Shown: one piece after another, positions 54,963 through 63,066 of the stretch
Numbering within the stretch: the stretch's first letter is position 1
Layout of the letters: the number at the start of each line of letters is the position of its first letter
NCBI GenBank assembly: GCA_017303355.1
Contig: JAFLCU010000003.1
Location: forward strand, 186,001 to 250,000
Direction: 5' to 3'
Source of the DNA: Caulobacterales bacterium
Lineage (GTDB): Bacteria; Pseudomonadota; Alphaproteobacteria; Caulobacterales; Aquidulcibacteraceae
DNA length: 64,000 bases
Translations under genes and position numbers: made by a program
The notes under the pieces: generated by a model
Database searches by the model: none
Seen by the model: only the letters and a program-made list of their open reading frames with translations
Told to the model about the DNA's origin: nothing

Positions 54963-55354
54963 AAACGCTCGTCCTGCGGCGCAAGTTTTGTCGTCCACAA
55001 GCCCATGAAAAGGATCGACGCGCCAAACAGCAACGACCACGCACCGAACGTCGCATCCAAAGTCGCATCGATATTTGGAAAAGCATTCGGAAATTCGTGC
55101 GTTAGAAAGCCATTGAGCAACAGAAACGGCAGCGCCAAACCGATCGCCGCCTCACCCTCATCACCCGAGGCTTCGCCCAGCAGCTTCAACATAATCCAAG
55201 ACAGGACCGCGCCGGCGACCGGCGCGGAGAGGAAGATCACCATGCGCAGCGATTCCTCGGGCACGAAGAAATATTGCCCGCCGAAGCGAAACACCGCCGC
55301 CACCGCGAGCCAAAGCAAGAAACCAAGCCCCATCGCGCGCATGATCATGATCAC
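54959..55354 (-). CDS. DUF5367 family membrane protein
   Basis: 131 residues, four membrane helices (about 6-28, 38-60, 70-85, 103-122). GLGFLLWLAVAAVFRFGGQYFFVPEE at the start resembles DUF5367 proteins, whose role is unknown. The GTG at 55354 overlaps the stop of the 52-residue ORF (GTGA) and is preferred; ATGs two and four codons later are alternatives. It overlaps the GDPD start the same way. Confidence 0.75.
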   Translation of the reverse strand: MIMIMRAMGLGFLLWLAVAAVFRFGGQYFFVPEESLRMVIFLSAPVAGAVLSWIMLKLLGEASGDEGEAAIGLALPFLLLNGFLTHEFPNAFPNIDATLDATFGAWSLLFGASILFMGLWTTKLAPQDERL

Positions 55355-55509
55355 ATCCCTCCTGACGGCTCACCCAGCGCCAACAACGCGCCCGCGACGT
55401 GAGCCAGCTTTTCGTCCGAAACAGGGCAGCCGATCGTTCCCGCCGCCGTTACGCGCAAATATTCGACAAGCGCCGCACGCCCTTCGCGCTCAAGCAAGTC
55501 TGCGCTCAT
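55351..55509 (-). CDS. 52-residue protein in the acyl-CoA dehydrogenase operon
   Basis: MSADLLEREGRAALVEYLRV ... LAHVAGALLALGEPSGGM. The ATG overlaps the acyl-CoA dehydrogenase stop (ATGA) and the stop overlaps the next start (GTGA), so both ends are stitched into the operon, which is strong positional evidence for translation. The composition is helical with one Cys. No family is recognised. Confidence 0.65.
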   Translation of the reverse strand: MSADLLEREGRAALVEYLRVTAAGTIGCPVSDEKLAHVAGALLALGEPSGGM

Positions 55510-56645
55510 GCCTTCAGCATTTCGCGCGAGACAATCACGCGCATAATTTCATTCGTGCCCTCCAGAATGCGGTGCACGCGCAGATCGCGCACGATGCGTT
55601 CGACCTCGTAGTCGGCCAGATAGCCGTAGCCGCCATGTAGCTGCAGCGCCTGATCGGCGACCTTGAATGCGGTATCGGTCACGAAGCGCTTGGCCATGGC
55701 GCAATATTTCGACGCGTCTGGCGCTTTCGCATCGAGCTTACGCGCGGCCGCGTGCAACAGCGCACGCGACGCGGCAAGATCGGTCGCCATGTCGGCCAAG
55801 GTGAATTGCGTGTTCTGGAACTCCGCGATTGGCTTGCCGAATTGCTTGCGGTCCTTCACGTATTGCAGCGCGCGATCCAGCGCATCCTGCGCACCGCCCA
55901 GCGCGCACGCCGCGATGTTCAAGCGCCCGCCATCAAGGCCCTTCATCGCATATTTGAAGCCTTCGCCTTCGGGGCCTACGCGATTGTCGGCGGGCACCTG
56001 GCAATCCTCAAAATTCACGATCGCCGTCGGCTGCGCGCGCCAGCCCATCTTGTCTTCGGCCTTGCCGAACGAGAGACCCTTCGCGCCGCTCTCAACCAGC
56101 AGCGTGGACACGCCCTTCGGCCCGTCCTCGCCGGTCCGACACATGAGCACGTAGAGATCGGAGAATCCGGCGCCGGAGATAAAGGCCTTGGAGCCGTTGA
56201 CGACGTACTGCGAATTGCCGTCCGGCTTCGCGCTGGTGCGCAACGCTGCCGCATCCGAGCCCGAGCCTGGCTCAGTCAAACAATAAGACGCGATCGTCTC
56301 CATCGTCGTCAGCTTCGGCAGCCAGCGCGCGCGCTGCTCAGCGCTCGCGAAACTGTCGATCATCCACGAGCACATATTGTGGATCGAAAGAAACGCCGCC
56401 GTTGAGATGCAGCCGCGCGAAAGCTCTTCAAAGATGAGCGCCGCGTCGAGACGCGTGAGGCCCGAGCCGCCATGCTCCTCGCTGACATAAATCCCGGCAA
56501 AGCCGAGCGCGGCGAGTTCTTGCAGCACGCCGCGATTGAGTCCCTCGTCTTCCCAGCGCGCCGCGTTGGGCCGCAATTTTTCTTGCGCAAACGCGCGCGC
56601 GGTTTCGACAATAAGTTGTTGGTCTTCCGTGAGTTCGGCGGACAT
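55506..56645 (-). CDS. acyl-CoA dehydrogenase (isobutyryl-CoA dehydrogenase-like)
   Basis: 379 residues from ATG 56645 with a GAGGG site 5-6 bases upstream (82 upstream codons discarded). FAD- and substrate-binding signatures: SYCLTEPGSGSDAAALRTSA (about residue 120) and the C-terminal QALQLHGGYGYLADYEVERIVRDLRVHRILEGTNEIMR. Overall similarity suggests the ACAD8/short-branched-chain group of valine catabolism. The catalytic base Glu is the Glu of ILEGTNE. First gene of the operon with the small ORF, DUF5367 and GDPD. Confidence 0.9.
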   Translation of the reverse strand: MSAELTEDQQLIVETARAFAQEKLRPNAARWEDEGLNRGVLQELAALGFAGIYVSEEHGGSGLTRLDAALIFEELSRGCISTAAFLSIHNMCSWMIDSFASAEQRARWLPKLTTMETIASYCLTEPGSGSDAAALRTSAKPDGNSQYVVNGSKAFISGAGFSDLYVLMCRTGEDGPKGVSTLLVESGAKGLSFGKAEDKMGWRAQPTAIVNFEDCQVPADNRVGPEGEGFKYAMKGLDGGRLNIAACALGGAQDALDRALQYVKDRKQFGKPIAEFQNTQFTLADMATDLAASRALLHAAARKLDAKAPDASKYCAMAKRFVTDTAFKVADQALQLHGGYGYLADYEVERIVRDLRVHRILEGTNEIMRVIVSREMLKA

Positions 56646-56772
56646 TGTTCCCTCTTTTGCCCGCCTTATAACCCGCTCCTGCCGCAACGCCAGCGTTCCG
56701 GGCGAGGAACCGACCCGCCGTTCATGTGTTTGGTTGTGCCGCCCCGCACGGAGGGCGCTCAAAGGAGACGAC

Positions 56773-57033
56773 ATGCGCAAAGCCATCGCCACCGCGCTCG
56801 CCGCCGCCGCCATGCTGAGCCTGGCCGCCTGCGGTGAGAATAACGCCGAGCAAGCCGGCGAAAACCTGGATTCCTCGATCGAAGAAGCCACGCAGGGTCA
56901 CGAAAATCTGGGCGACGGACCGCTCGAACAAGCGGGCGAAGCCATCGATGAAACGACCGGCAACAACCAGAATAATGACGCCGCCGATGCGCTGAACGAT
57001 GCGACTGACGGCGACGCCAGCACCAATCCGTAA
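56773..57033 (+). CDS. small acidic lipoprotein (paralogue 1)
   Basis: 86 residues. Signal with lipobox LAAC (Cys about residue 20). The mature part is acidic and Asn-rich and contains NLGDGPLEQAGEAIDETTGN, a motif repeated in the next gene. Start supported by AAAGGAGA. Function unknown; entericidin-like or envelope-stress lipoproteins look similar in size and composition. Confidence 0.75.
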   Translation: MRKAIATALAAAAMLSLAACGENNAEQAGENLDSSIEEATQGHENLGDGPLEQAGEAIDETTGNNQNNDAADALNDATDGDASTNP

Positions 57034-57097
57034 GGAACTGTGTTCGTGTGAACACGTTCACTTATCCGGCGGCGCTGGCCGTCGAGAGGAGAGACCA

Positions 57098-57349
57098 ATG
57101 TTGAAATCTCTGCTGGCGGTCACTGCGGCTGCCGCGCTGCTGGGCGTCGCCGCGTGCGGCCAAGGCGCGAACGAAGAAGCCGGCGAAGCCGCTGACACCG
57201 CCTACGAACAATCCACCACCGGCGCGACCGACCTGGGCCAAGGCCCGATGGAAGAAGCCGGCGAAGCTGTTGACGAAGCGACCGAAGGCGCGCCGTCAGG
57301 CACAACGCCGACGACCCCAGAACCGGCGCCGACAACGACCACGCCGTAA
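57098..57349 (+). CDS. small acidic lipoprotein (paralogue 2)
   Basis: 83 residues with lipobox GVAAC and the shared core DLGQGPMEEAGEAVDEATEG, then a Thr/Pro-rich tail (TTPTTPEPAPTTTTP). Start supported by a GAGAGGAGA site. It arose by tandem duplication with the preceding gene, 64 bases upstream. A strong hairpin follows the stop. Confidence 0.75.
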   Translation: MLKSLLAVTAAAALLGVAACGQGANEEAGEAADTAYEQSTTGATDLGQGPMEEAGEAVDEATEGAPSGTTPTTPEPAPTTTTP

Positions 57350-57370
57350 CGCAAACGGCGATTGCGAACC

Positions 57371-57404
57371 AACTCCCCGTGCGCCAGAACGCGCACGGGG
57401 AGTT
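57371..57404 (+). terminator. perfect 14-bp hairpin between lipoprotein gene and EamA gene
   Basis: Arms AACTCCCCGTGCGC and GCGCACGGGGAGTT around CAGAAC, then TTTT, so it reads as an intrinsic terminator for the lipoprotein pair. The downstream arm contains GGGGAG, which is also the ribosome-binding site of the EamA gene whose ATG starts 4 bases later. Folding would hide that site. Confidence 0.75.
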
Positions 57405-57407
57405 TTC

Positions 57408-58292
57408 ATGTTTGGCCGTTTGCCGCCCGCGCTTGTGCTGACAGGCGCCATCGTCGCTGGCGCGGCGATGGATGCGACGATCAAATATCTCTCGCTGACC
57501 AACCACGTGTTGCTGGTCGCGTTCGGTCGCTATTTGTTTGGCGCGATCTTCTCCTTTGGCATTTGGTGGCGCGCTGGGCGGCCACTCATCGACCGCGAGA
57601 TGTGGCGCGCGCATAGCTTGCGTGGTTTCGTCATCGCCGCCTGCGCGGTCACATTCTTTTGGGCGCTCAGCGTACTACCACTCGCGGAAGCGGTAACGCT
57701 TTCCTTCGTTTATCCCTTGCTCGCGCCCTTCGTGGCGCGCGTCGTGCTGAAAGAGACCATACGCCCGTCGAGCGTGCTGTGCGCGCTTGTCGGCTTCGGC
57801 GGCGTGATCGTTGCTATGCAAGGCGCGCCGAGCGAAGCCGAGGCGCCGCAGCACGATCTCGGCGTGGCCGCCGTGCTCGTTTCCGCCGCGTTTTTCTCCG
57901 TCGCCATGGTGCTGCTGCGCGAACGTGCGCAGAAAGACGGCGCTCCGATCGTCGGTCTCATGACGAGTCTGATACCAGGCATCATCCTCATCGCGCCCAC
58001 CATCGCGTTCGCGACGCCGCCGCGGCTCGGCGATTGGCTCTTCTTCCTGCAATTGGGCGCGCTGGCGGCCGTGTTCATGTACTTGATGGCGCAGGCCTAT
58101 GCGCGCGCGGAAGCGCAGCAGCTCGCGCCCATCCACTACACTGAATTGCTGTGGGCGAGCATGATCGGCTTCGTGATTTTTCATGAAACACCGCGCCCAG
58201 AAATCTATGCCGGCGCCGCTTTGATCATCGCCGCATGCCTCTATGCGGCCTATGATGAACGCCGGCTTTCCCGCCTGACGGAGTCGACATGA
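57408..58292 (+). CDS. EamA/DMT-family transporter
   Basis: 294 residues, ten hydrophobic segments in two EamA halves (about 5-130 and 150-285): LPPALVLTGAIVAGAAMDATIKYLS, LPLAEAVTLSFVYPLLAPFVA, and in the second half AVFMYLMAQAYARAEAQQLAPIHYTELLWA. DMT carriers export metabolites; the substrate is unknown. It overlaps the thioesterase gene by ATGA. Confidence 0.88.
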   Translation: MFGRLPPALVLTGAIVAGAAMDATIKYLSLTNHVLLVAFGRYLFGAIFSFGIWWRAGRPLIDREMWRAHSLRGFVIAACAVTFFWALSVLPLAEAVTLSFVYPLLAPFVARVVLKETIRPSSVLCALVGFGGVIVAMQGAPSEAEAPQHDLGVAAVLVSAAFFSVAMVLLRERAQKDGAPIVGLMTSLIPGIILIAPTIAFATPPRLGDWLFFLQLGALAAVFMYLMAQAYARAEAQQLAPIHYTELLWASMIGFVIFHETPRPEIYAGAALIIAACLYAAYDERRLSRLTEST

Positions 58293-58684
58293 GCAACCCC
58301 GCCGAAATGATGCCCTTCGCCAAGACGATGGGTGTTCAAGTCAGCGAAGCCAGCGCCGAGCGCGTCGTCGGCACGCTTCTCGTACGCGACGATCTCTGCA
58401 CCGTCGGCGGCATTCTGCATGGCGGCGCGATCATGGCGTTCGCCGATTCACTCGGCGCCATTGGCGGTTTCCTATCACTGCCGGAAGGCGCAACCGGCAC
58501 TACGACGCTTGAAAGCAAGACCAATTTCCTGGGCAGCGCCAAAGCCGGCGTGACGGTGCGCGGCGAAACCACGCCCGTGCATCGCGGCAAACGGACAAGT
58601 GTCTGGCAAACCAAGATCACCACGGACGATGGAAAGTCGGTGGCGCTCGTGCTGCAGACACAAATGACGCTGTTTAGGGACTAA
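58289..58684 (+). CDS. PaaI-type hotdog-fold thioesterase
   Basis: 131 residues. The hotdog helix signature is TVGGILHGGAIMAFADSLGAIGG, where the Asp of FADS is the usual catalytic position; later GTTTLESKTNFLGSA and VALVLQTQMTLFRD complete the fold. Hydrolyses aromatic or small acyl-CoA thioesters. It overlaps the EamA gene, so the two are co-translated. Confidence 0.88.
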   Translation: MSNPAEMMPFAKTMGVQVSEASAERVVGTLLVRDDLCTVGGILHGGAIMAFADSLGAIGGFLSLPEGATGTTTLESKTNFLGSAKAGVTVRGETTPVHRGKRTSVWQTKITTDDGKSVALVLQTQMTLFRD

Positions 58685-58687
58685 AGC

Positions 58688-58788
58688 GCATTCCCCTTCT
58701 CCCCTGCGGAGAAGGGGAATGCGGATGAGGGGCGAGCTGAGCGCCCCTCATCCGGTCGCCGCGCGCCACCCTCTCCGCGGGGAGAGGG
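58688..58788. repeat. three consecutive hairpins between convergent genes
   Basis: Perfect arms: 15 bp GCATTCCCCTTCTCC / GGAGAAGGGGAATGC (58688-58722), 13 bp CGGATGAGGGGCG / CGCCCCTCATCCG (58722-58754), 8 bp CCCTCTCC / GGAGAGGG (58769-58788). They lie between the ends of the thioesterase and EF-G-like genes, so a bidirectional terminator role is likely. The core sequences match a dispersed palindromic repeat type of alphaproteobacteria. Confidence 0.75.
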
Positions 58789-58796
58789 TTATACAC

Positions 58797-60794
58797 CTAA
58801 GCCGCCGCGTGGTGCGCGCGCTTGGCGGCGTCGTCCGCGCGACGCCCCGTCAGTTCGACCATATGATCGAACTCGGCTTGATACGTCGCCAGCCCTTGCG
58901 TCATCGAGCGCAGATCGATGATGAAATTCTGCCGCTCGCTGTGCGGCAGATAGGCCTCGACCTTATCCCACCCGGGCCAACCTTCGCGCGGCTCGAAGCC
59001 AAGAATCTGGCCGTTGTGCGCCGAGACCGCCGAATTGATTTTCGGCGTGCCCGCATTCGGCGTGTAGATCGTGAGCTTCTCGACAGGCTCGAGGATCACG
59101 GAATCGCATTCCGCCAGCGCCTCGCTCATGCCGATCCTTCCCGCCATCTGGAATGCGAGTTCGCTGGAATCCACCGAGTGGAACGAGCCGTCGATCAAGG
59201 TGACCTGCACATCAACAACGGGAAAGCCTTTCGGCCCCTTCGCCATCGCGTCCTTCACACCCGCCTCGACGGCCGGAATCCATTGGCGTGGAATGGCGCC
59301 GCCAGTGATTTTATCGACGAACTGGAAGCCGCTACCACGCGGCAAGGGCTGCACTTGAATAACGCAATCGCCGAACTGGCCGTGTCCGCCGGTTTGCTTC
59401 TTGTGCCGACCACGCTTCTCGGCGCTCTTGCGAATGCTTTCCTGATAGGGCGTGGACGGCCGTTGCGCCGAAACCTCAACGCCGAAGCGCGACTTCAGAC
59501 GATCGAGCACCGTGCGCAGGTGCGGTTCGCCTTGCCCCTGCAACAAAATCTCATGTGTCGTTTGATCGTGAACAACAGCGAGGCCCGCATCTTCTTCCAC
59601 GAGCTTTTGCAGCGCGCCGGAGAGGCGCACATCGTCTTTCCGATCCTTGGTGGCGATCGCCAGCTGATAAACTGGGAAACGCTTTTCAAACGGCGCCCTG
59701 ATCTTTGCCGCCGCGCCGCCAACGCCCAGCATATCGCCGGCGGCGACCGGATCGAGCTTGCCGATCGCGACGACATCGCCTTCGCGCGCATCGCTGATCT
59801 TCTTCGTCTGGCCATTGTTCACGGAGAAAAGCGCGCCCGGCCGCTGTGATGATCCATCACTCAAGGTCACCGGCGCGCTATCCGAGATAGGCCCACCGAA
59901 CGCGCGCGCGAAAGCAAGCTTGCCGGCCTGCCCCGCGTGCGAAATTTTCATCACGTAGGCGCCCGCACCCTTGAAACCCAAGCGCTCCGCCGCATGCTTC
60001 GGCTCCGGCGTGTCGTGGCGCAAAGCTTTCAGCAACCGGCGAACGCCAGCGCCTTGCGCCGTGGCGCCAAAGAACACGGGCGCGATCAAGCCTTCGCGCG
60101 TCTCGCGCACAAGATCGGCGAACACCGTGTCTTGATCAGGTGTGACATCGGAGAGCAATTTCTCCATCAGCGCGTCATCGAAATCGGCGAGCTGTTCGAG
60201 CATATGGAAACGCGCTTCGGTCTCGCGCTCGGCATGGTCGGCCGGAATATCGATGCGCTGCGACGGCTTGCCCGGCTGATAAAGAAACGCGCGCTCCATC
60301 GCCAGGTCGACGAAGCCGGCGACGTGATCATCCTTCCAGATCGGAACCTGACGCGCCACGAGCGGCAGCGCGCTGACACTCTGTAGAACTTCCAGTAAAT
60401 CGCGAATGCGCCCCCGCGCGGTGTCGATCTTGTTGATGAAGATCGCGTGCGGCACTTTCAAGTCTTCGATCGCTTTCAGGAACGGCTGCAACAGCACCGC
60501 CTTATCCGGATCGGGATCGGCGACCACGATCGCCATGTCCGCCGCCGGCAGCGCAAAATCCGCGTCGGCGAGAAAATCGACCGCGCCGGGCGCGTCGATC
60601 AGCGCGTAGTGATCGCCCATATAGTCGATGGCGGTGAAGCCGGTTTCGGTGGATTGGCCTGCCGCGGTCGGGACTGCGCCCGATCCGCCCGAGGCGGCCG
60701 ATGCCAGAGCTTGAATCAACGCCGTCTTGCCCGCCCCGGTCGGACCGACGACGGCGATTGCCCTCACAATGTTGCTCGATTTATTCGCGGACAT
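58797..60794 (-). CDS. elongation factor G-like GTPase paralogue (FusA2-type)
   Basis: 665 residues from ATG 60794 with a GGGAGG site (five upstream codons discarded). Domain order of EF-G: GTPase with G1 GPTGAGKT and G4 NKID, then domains II-V (GRHKKQTGGHGQFGDCVIQVQPL of domain IV, LEPVEKLTIYTPN of domain V). The switch region differs from canonical EF-G: no RGITI motif, and G3 is DAPGAVDF where translocating EF-G has DTPGHVDF, so the catalytic His is Ala. Accessory FusA2-like proteins of unknown role have such changes. Canonical fusA is expected elsewhere. Confidence 0.88.
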   Translation of the reverse strand: MSANKSSNIVRAIAVVGPTGAGKTALIQALASAASGGSGAVPTAAGQSTETGFTAIDYMGDHYALIDAPGAVDFLADADFALPAADMAIVVADPDPDKAVLLQPFLKAIEDLKVPHAIFINKIDTARGRIRDLLEVLQSVSALPLVARQVPIWKDDHVAGFVDLAMERAFLYQPGKPSQRIDIPADHAERETEARFHMLEQLADFDDALMEKLLSDVTPDQDTVFADLVRETREGLIAPVFFGATAQGAGVRRLLKALRHDTPEPKHAAERLGFKGAGAYVMKISHAGQAGKLAFARAFGGPISDSAPVTLSDGSSQRPGALFSVNNGQTKKISDAREGDVVAIGKLDPVAAGDMLGVGGAAAKIRAPFEKRFPVYQLAIATKDRKDDVRLSGALQKLVEEDAGLAVVHDQTTHEILLQGQGEPHLRTVLDRLKSRFGVEVSAQRPSTPYQESIRKSAEKRGRHKKQTGGHGQFGDCVIQVQPLPRGSGFQFVDKITGGAIPRQWIPAVEAGVKDAMAKGPKGFPVVDVQVTLIDGSFHSVDSSELAFQMAGRIGMSEALAECDSVILEPVEKLTIYTPNAGTPKINSAVSAHNGQILGFEPREGWPGWDKVEAYLPHSERQNFIIDLRSMTQGLATYQAEFDHMVELTGRRADDAAKRAHHAAA

Positions 60795-61000
60795 AAGGCT
60801 GCCTCCCATTCGGTTGGGCGGCGCCCCATGCGCGGATCGTGCGGCGGGCGCCGCTTCTCGCTTATGGCGGCCTGTCGAGGCCGTGCGGACACTCTTTCAC
60901 GAAGCGAAACGGTGCGCAACGGGAACGGTGAACGACCCGCGCGTCACAAGCGCCCCCTTCCCGGACGTGGCGCCGGGCCTAGCCGGGAACGGGCGCCGCA

Positions 61001-61786
61001 CTAAATCGCACCCGCGTCGCGCAGCTTCATCTCCTCGAACACGCGCTGCATGAATTGCCAATGACTGGGCGTCGTCGGCATTTGCCGCGACAGCTCCGGA
61101 TCGGCCATCGCATCGCGATTCATCGCGCCAGCCGCCTTGAACAACGCCGGATCGCCACGCGTGAATTCCTGGATCAGAGCTTGCGCACGGCGGCCGATAT
61201 CGATCGCGCGATCCGACTTCGGATCAGGATTGGCGCCAAGCGCATCGATGTCGCCATAAATTTGCGCCCAGGCGAGGCCGACGCGCTTTTGATCTTCGGG
61301 CGTAAATCCGCGCGCGCGGATCTCGGCCAATTGCTCTGGCGTGTAGTGCTTTTGCGCCAACGCCTCCAATTTGTCGTTCCACTTGAATTCAGACACAGCG
61401 GTACTCCTCACGAGCTTTCCCAGTTCGTCCGGAGAAAGGCCGCGCTTGCCGGCGAGCTTCGCACGCGCCGCGCGCACCAATATCAGCGCGTGCTCGGTTT
61501 CGCTCTTGGCGTCCTCAAGCGCCGCTTCCTGCAACGCCAAAGCCGCCGCGAGATCACCACCGCGCTGCAACAGATCGCCGATGCGCTTGAGCGGCAAACC
61601 CAATTGCTTGAGCGCCAGGATTGCCGACAAACGCTCGATCTCGGGCTGACGGTAAATGCGCCAGCCTGCCATAGTGCGCGCCGGCTTCAAGAGCCCTGCC
61701 TCCTCATAGACGCGGAGCGCCTTGACGCTTACGCCGAAGCGCTTCGCCACGGCCGCCGCCGTCTCTTGGAACACGCTAGGCTTCAT
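61001..61786 (-). CDS. MerR-family regulator with TipAS-like effector domain
   Basis: 261 residues from ATG 61786 with a GAAAGGA site. N-terminal MerR winged helix VAKRFGVSVKALRVYEEAGLLKPARTMAGWRIYRQPEIERLSAILALKQLGLPLKRIGDLL, a long dimerisation helix, then a TipAS-like ligand-binding region (KHYTPEQLAEIRARGF ... AWAQIYGDIDALGANPDPKSDRAIDIGRRAQALIQEF). TipAS domains bind thiopeptide-type or other drugs. No target gene was identified; pirin precedes it on the same strand. Confidence 0.87.
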   Translation of the reverse strand: MKPSVFQETAAAVAKRFGVSVKALRVYEEAGLLKPARTMAGWRIYRQPEIERLSAILALKQLGLPLKRIGDLLQRGGDLAAALALQEAALEDAKSETEHALILVRAARAKLAGKRGLSPDELGKLVRSTAVSEFKWNDKLEALAQKHYTPEQLAEIRARGFTPEDQKRVGLAWAQIYGDIDALGANPDPKSDRAIDIGRRAQALIQEFTRGDPALFKAAGAMNRDAMADPELSRQMPTTPSHWQFMQRVFEEMKLRDAGAI

Positions 61787-61852
61787 CGCCGTCCTTTCTC
61801 GAACGGCGACATTGATCAAGCCAGCCCCAAGGGACGGCTCAAGCGGTTTTTT

Positions 61853-61927
61853 GGGGATTTGGGATTGGGTTGGGGTTGCGATGCGCCATCCGCGCTCGCC
61901 CTTCCCCAATCCCCAAAACCCAATCCC
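61853..61927. repeat. inverted pair of G-quadruplex motifs
   Basis: Plus strand 61853-61875 has four G-runs of 4-3-3-4 with loops ATTT, ATT and T T; 61904-61927 has C-runs of 4-4-3-3 with loops AAT, AAAA and AAT, i.e. a quadruplex motif on the minus strand. The two are imperfect inverted repeats and could alternatively form a cruciform. Located between the pirin stop and MerR start. Confidence 0.6.
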
Positions 61928-62850
61928 TACTCCGGCAGCGGGATGAATTCCTTGTCGTCGCCTGGCACCGTGCCGAAGCGGCCAGCTTTCCAATCTTCCT
62001 TGGCCTGCTCAATCCGGTCTTTGCGCGAGGATATGAAATTCCACCACATGTGGCGCGGCCCATCGAGCGAGGCGCCGCCCAGCAGCATGAAGCGCGAGGG
62101 GCGCACGGCCTTGATCGTGATCCGGTCTCCCGGTTTGAACACCAGCAAGCGCCCGGCCTCGAAGCGATCGCCAGCGATGTCGATCTCGCCCTCCGAGACG
62201 TACAGCCCGCGCTCTTCGTATTCCGGATCAATCGGCAGACTTGCGCCCTCGCTCAGCTGGACGTCGGCGTAGAACAATTCCGAAAACACGGCAGCCGGCG
62301 AACGCTGACCATAGAGCGCGCCCGCGATCACGCGGACATCCTTGCCTTCGCCTTCGATCATCGGCAGCTCGGCCTTGCCATAATGCGCGAACGTCGGATC
62401 GCTCTCTTCTTTATCGGCGGGCAACGCCACCCAGGCCTGCAGACCGAACAATGGCGAGCCCGCAGCGCGCAGATCAGGCGCGGTGCGCTCCGAGTGCGCG
62501 ATGCCGCGGCCCGCGCTCATCCAATTCAGATCGCCAGGCCGGATCGCCTGCGCCGAGCCCAGCGTGTCACGGTGAAAAATCTCACCCGCATAAAGATACG
62601 TCACCGTCGCCAGATTGATATGCGGATGCGGGCGGACATCGACGCCCTTGCCCGCCGCGAATGCCGCAGGCCCCATCTGGTCCAGAAACACGAACGGGCC
62701 GATCATACGCCGTTCAATTGCCGGTAGCGCGCGCCGCACTTCGAAGCCGCCGAGATCCTTCGCGCGCGGCACGATGACGGTTTCAAGAAAATCGCAGGCG
62801 CTCACGTCGCTGCTCGCGGGGTCGATGTCATCTCCAGGTCGTATGCTCAT
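61927..62850 (-). CDS. pirin family protein
   Basis: 307 residues with the bicupin pirin fold. The N-terminal metal site is [26 protein letters not shown] (His, His and His) and a further Glu/His occurs in [14 protein letters not shown]; the C-terminal cupin ends in [10 protein letters not shown]. Bacterial pirins have quercetinase or regulatory roles. ATG 62850 is chosen over a GTG three codons upstream. Same strand as the MerR gene but separated by 140 bases with the quadruplex repeats. Confidence 0.9.
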   Translation of the reverse strand: MSIRPGDDIDPASSDVSACDFLETVIVPRAKDLGGFEVRRALPAIERRMIGPFVFLDQMGPAAFAAGKGVDVRPHPHINLATVTYLYAGEIFHRDTLGSAQAIRPGDLNWMSAGRGIAHSERTAPDLRAAGSPLFGLQAWVALPADKEESDPTFAHYGKAELPMIEGEGKDVRVIAGALYGQRSPAAVFSELFYADVQLSEGASLPIDPEYEERGLYVSEGEIDIAGDRFEAGRLLVFKPGDRITIKAVRPSRFMLLGGASLDGPRHMWWNFISSRKDRIEQAKEDWKAGRFGTVPGDDKEFIPLPE

Positions 62851-63066
62851 GCCCCACACTCTATTCCGTTCGACATAGAGGGCAACGCAAATGCAATGCG
62901 TTTTGTTTGTGCTTCTTTAATGTGGATTCCCGAGAGCTTTCCATGAGTGCGGTTTTCGCGGTCTTCGCAGCCGCATTATGACCTAGTTAAATGCAGTAGC
63001 ACCAATTTCGCGCCTGAACGCGCGGCCAATTTCGTGGCCGCATGACTTTCTTCAGGGGCAAATCTC

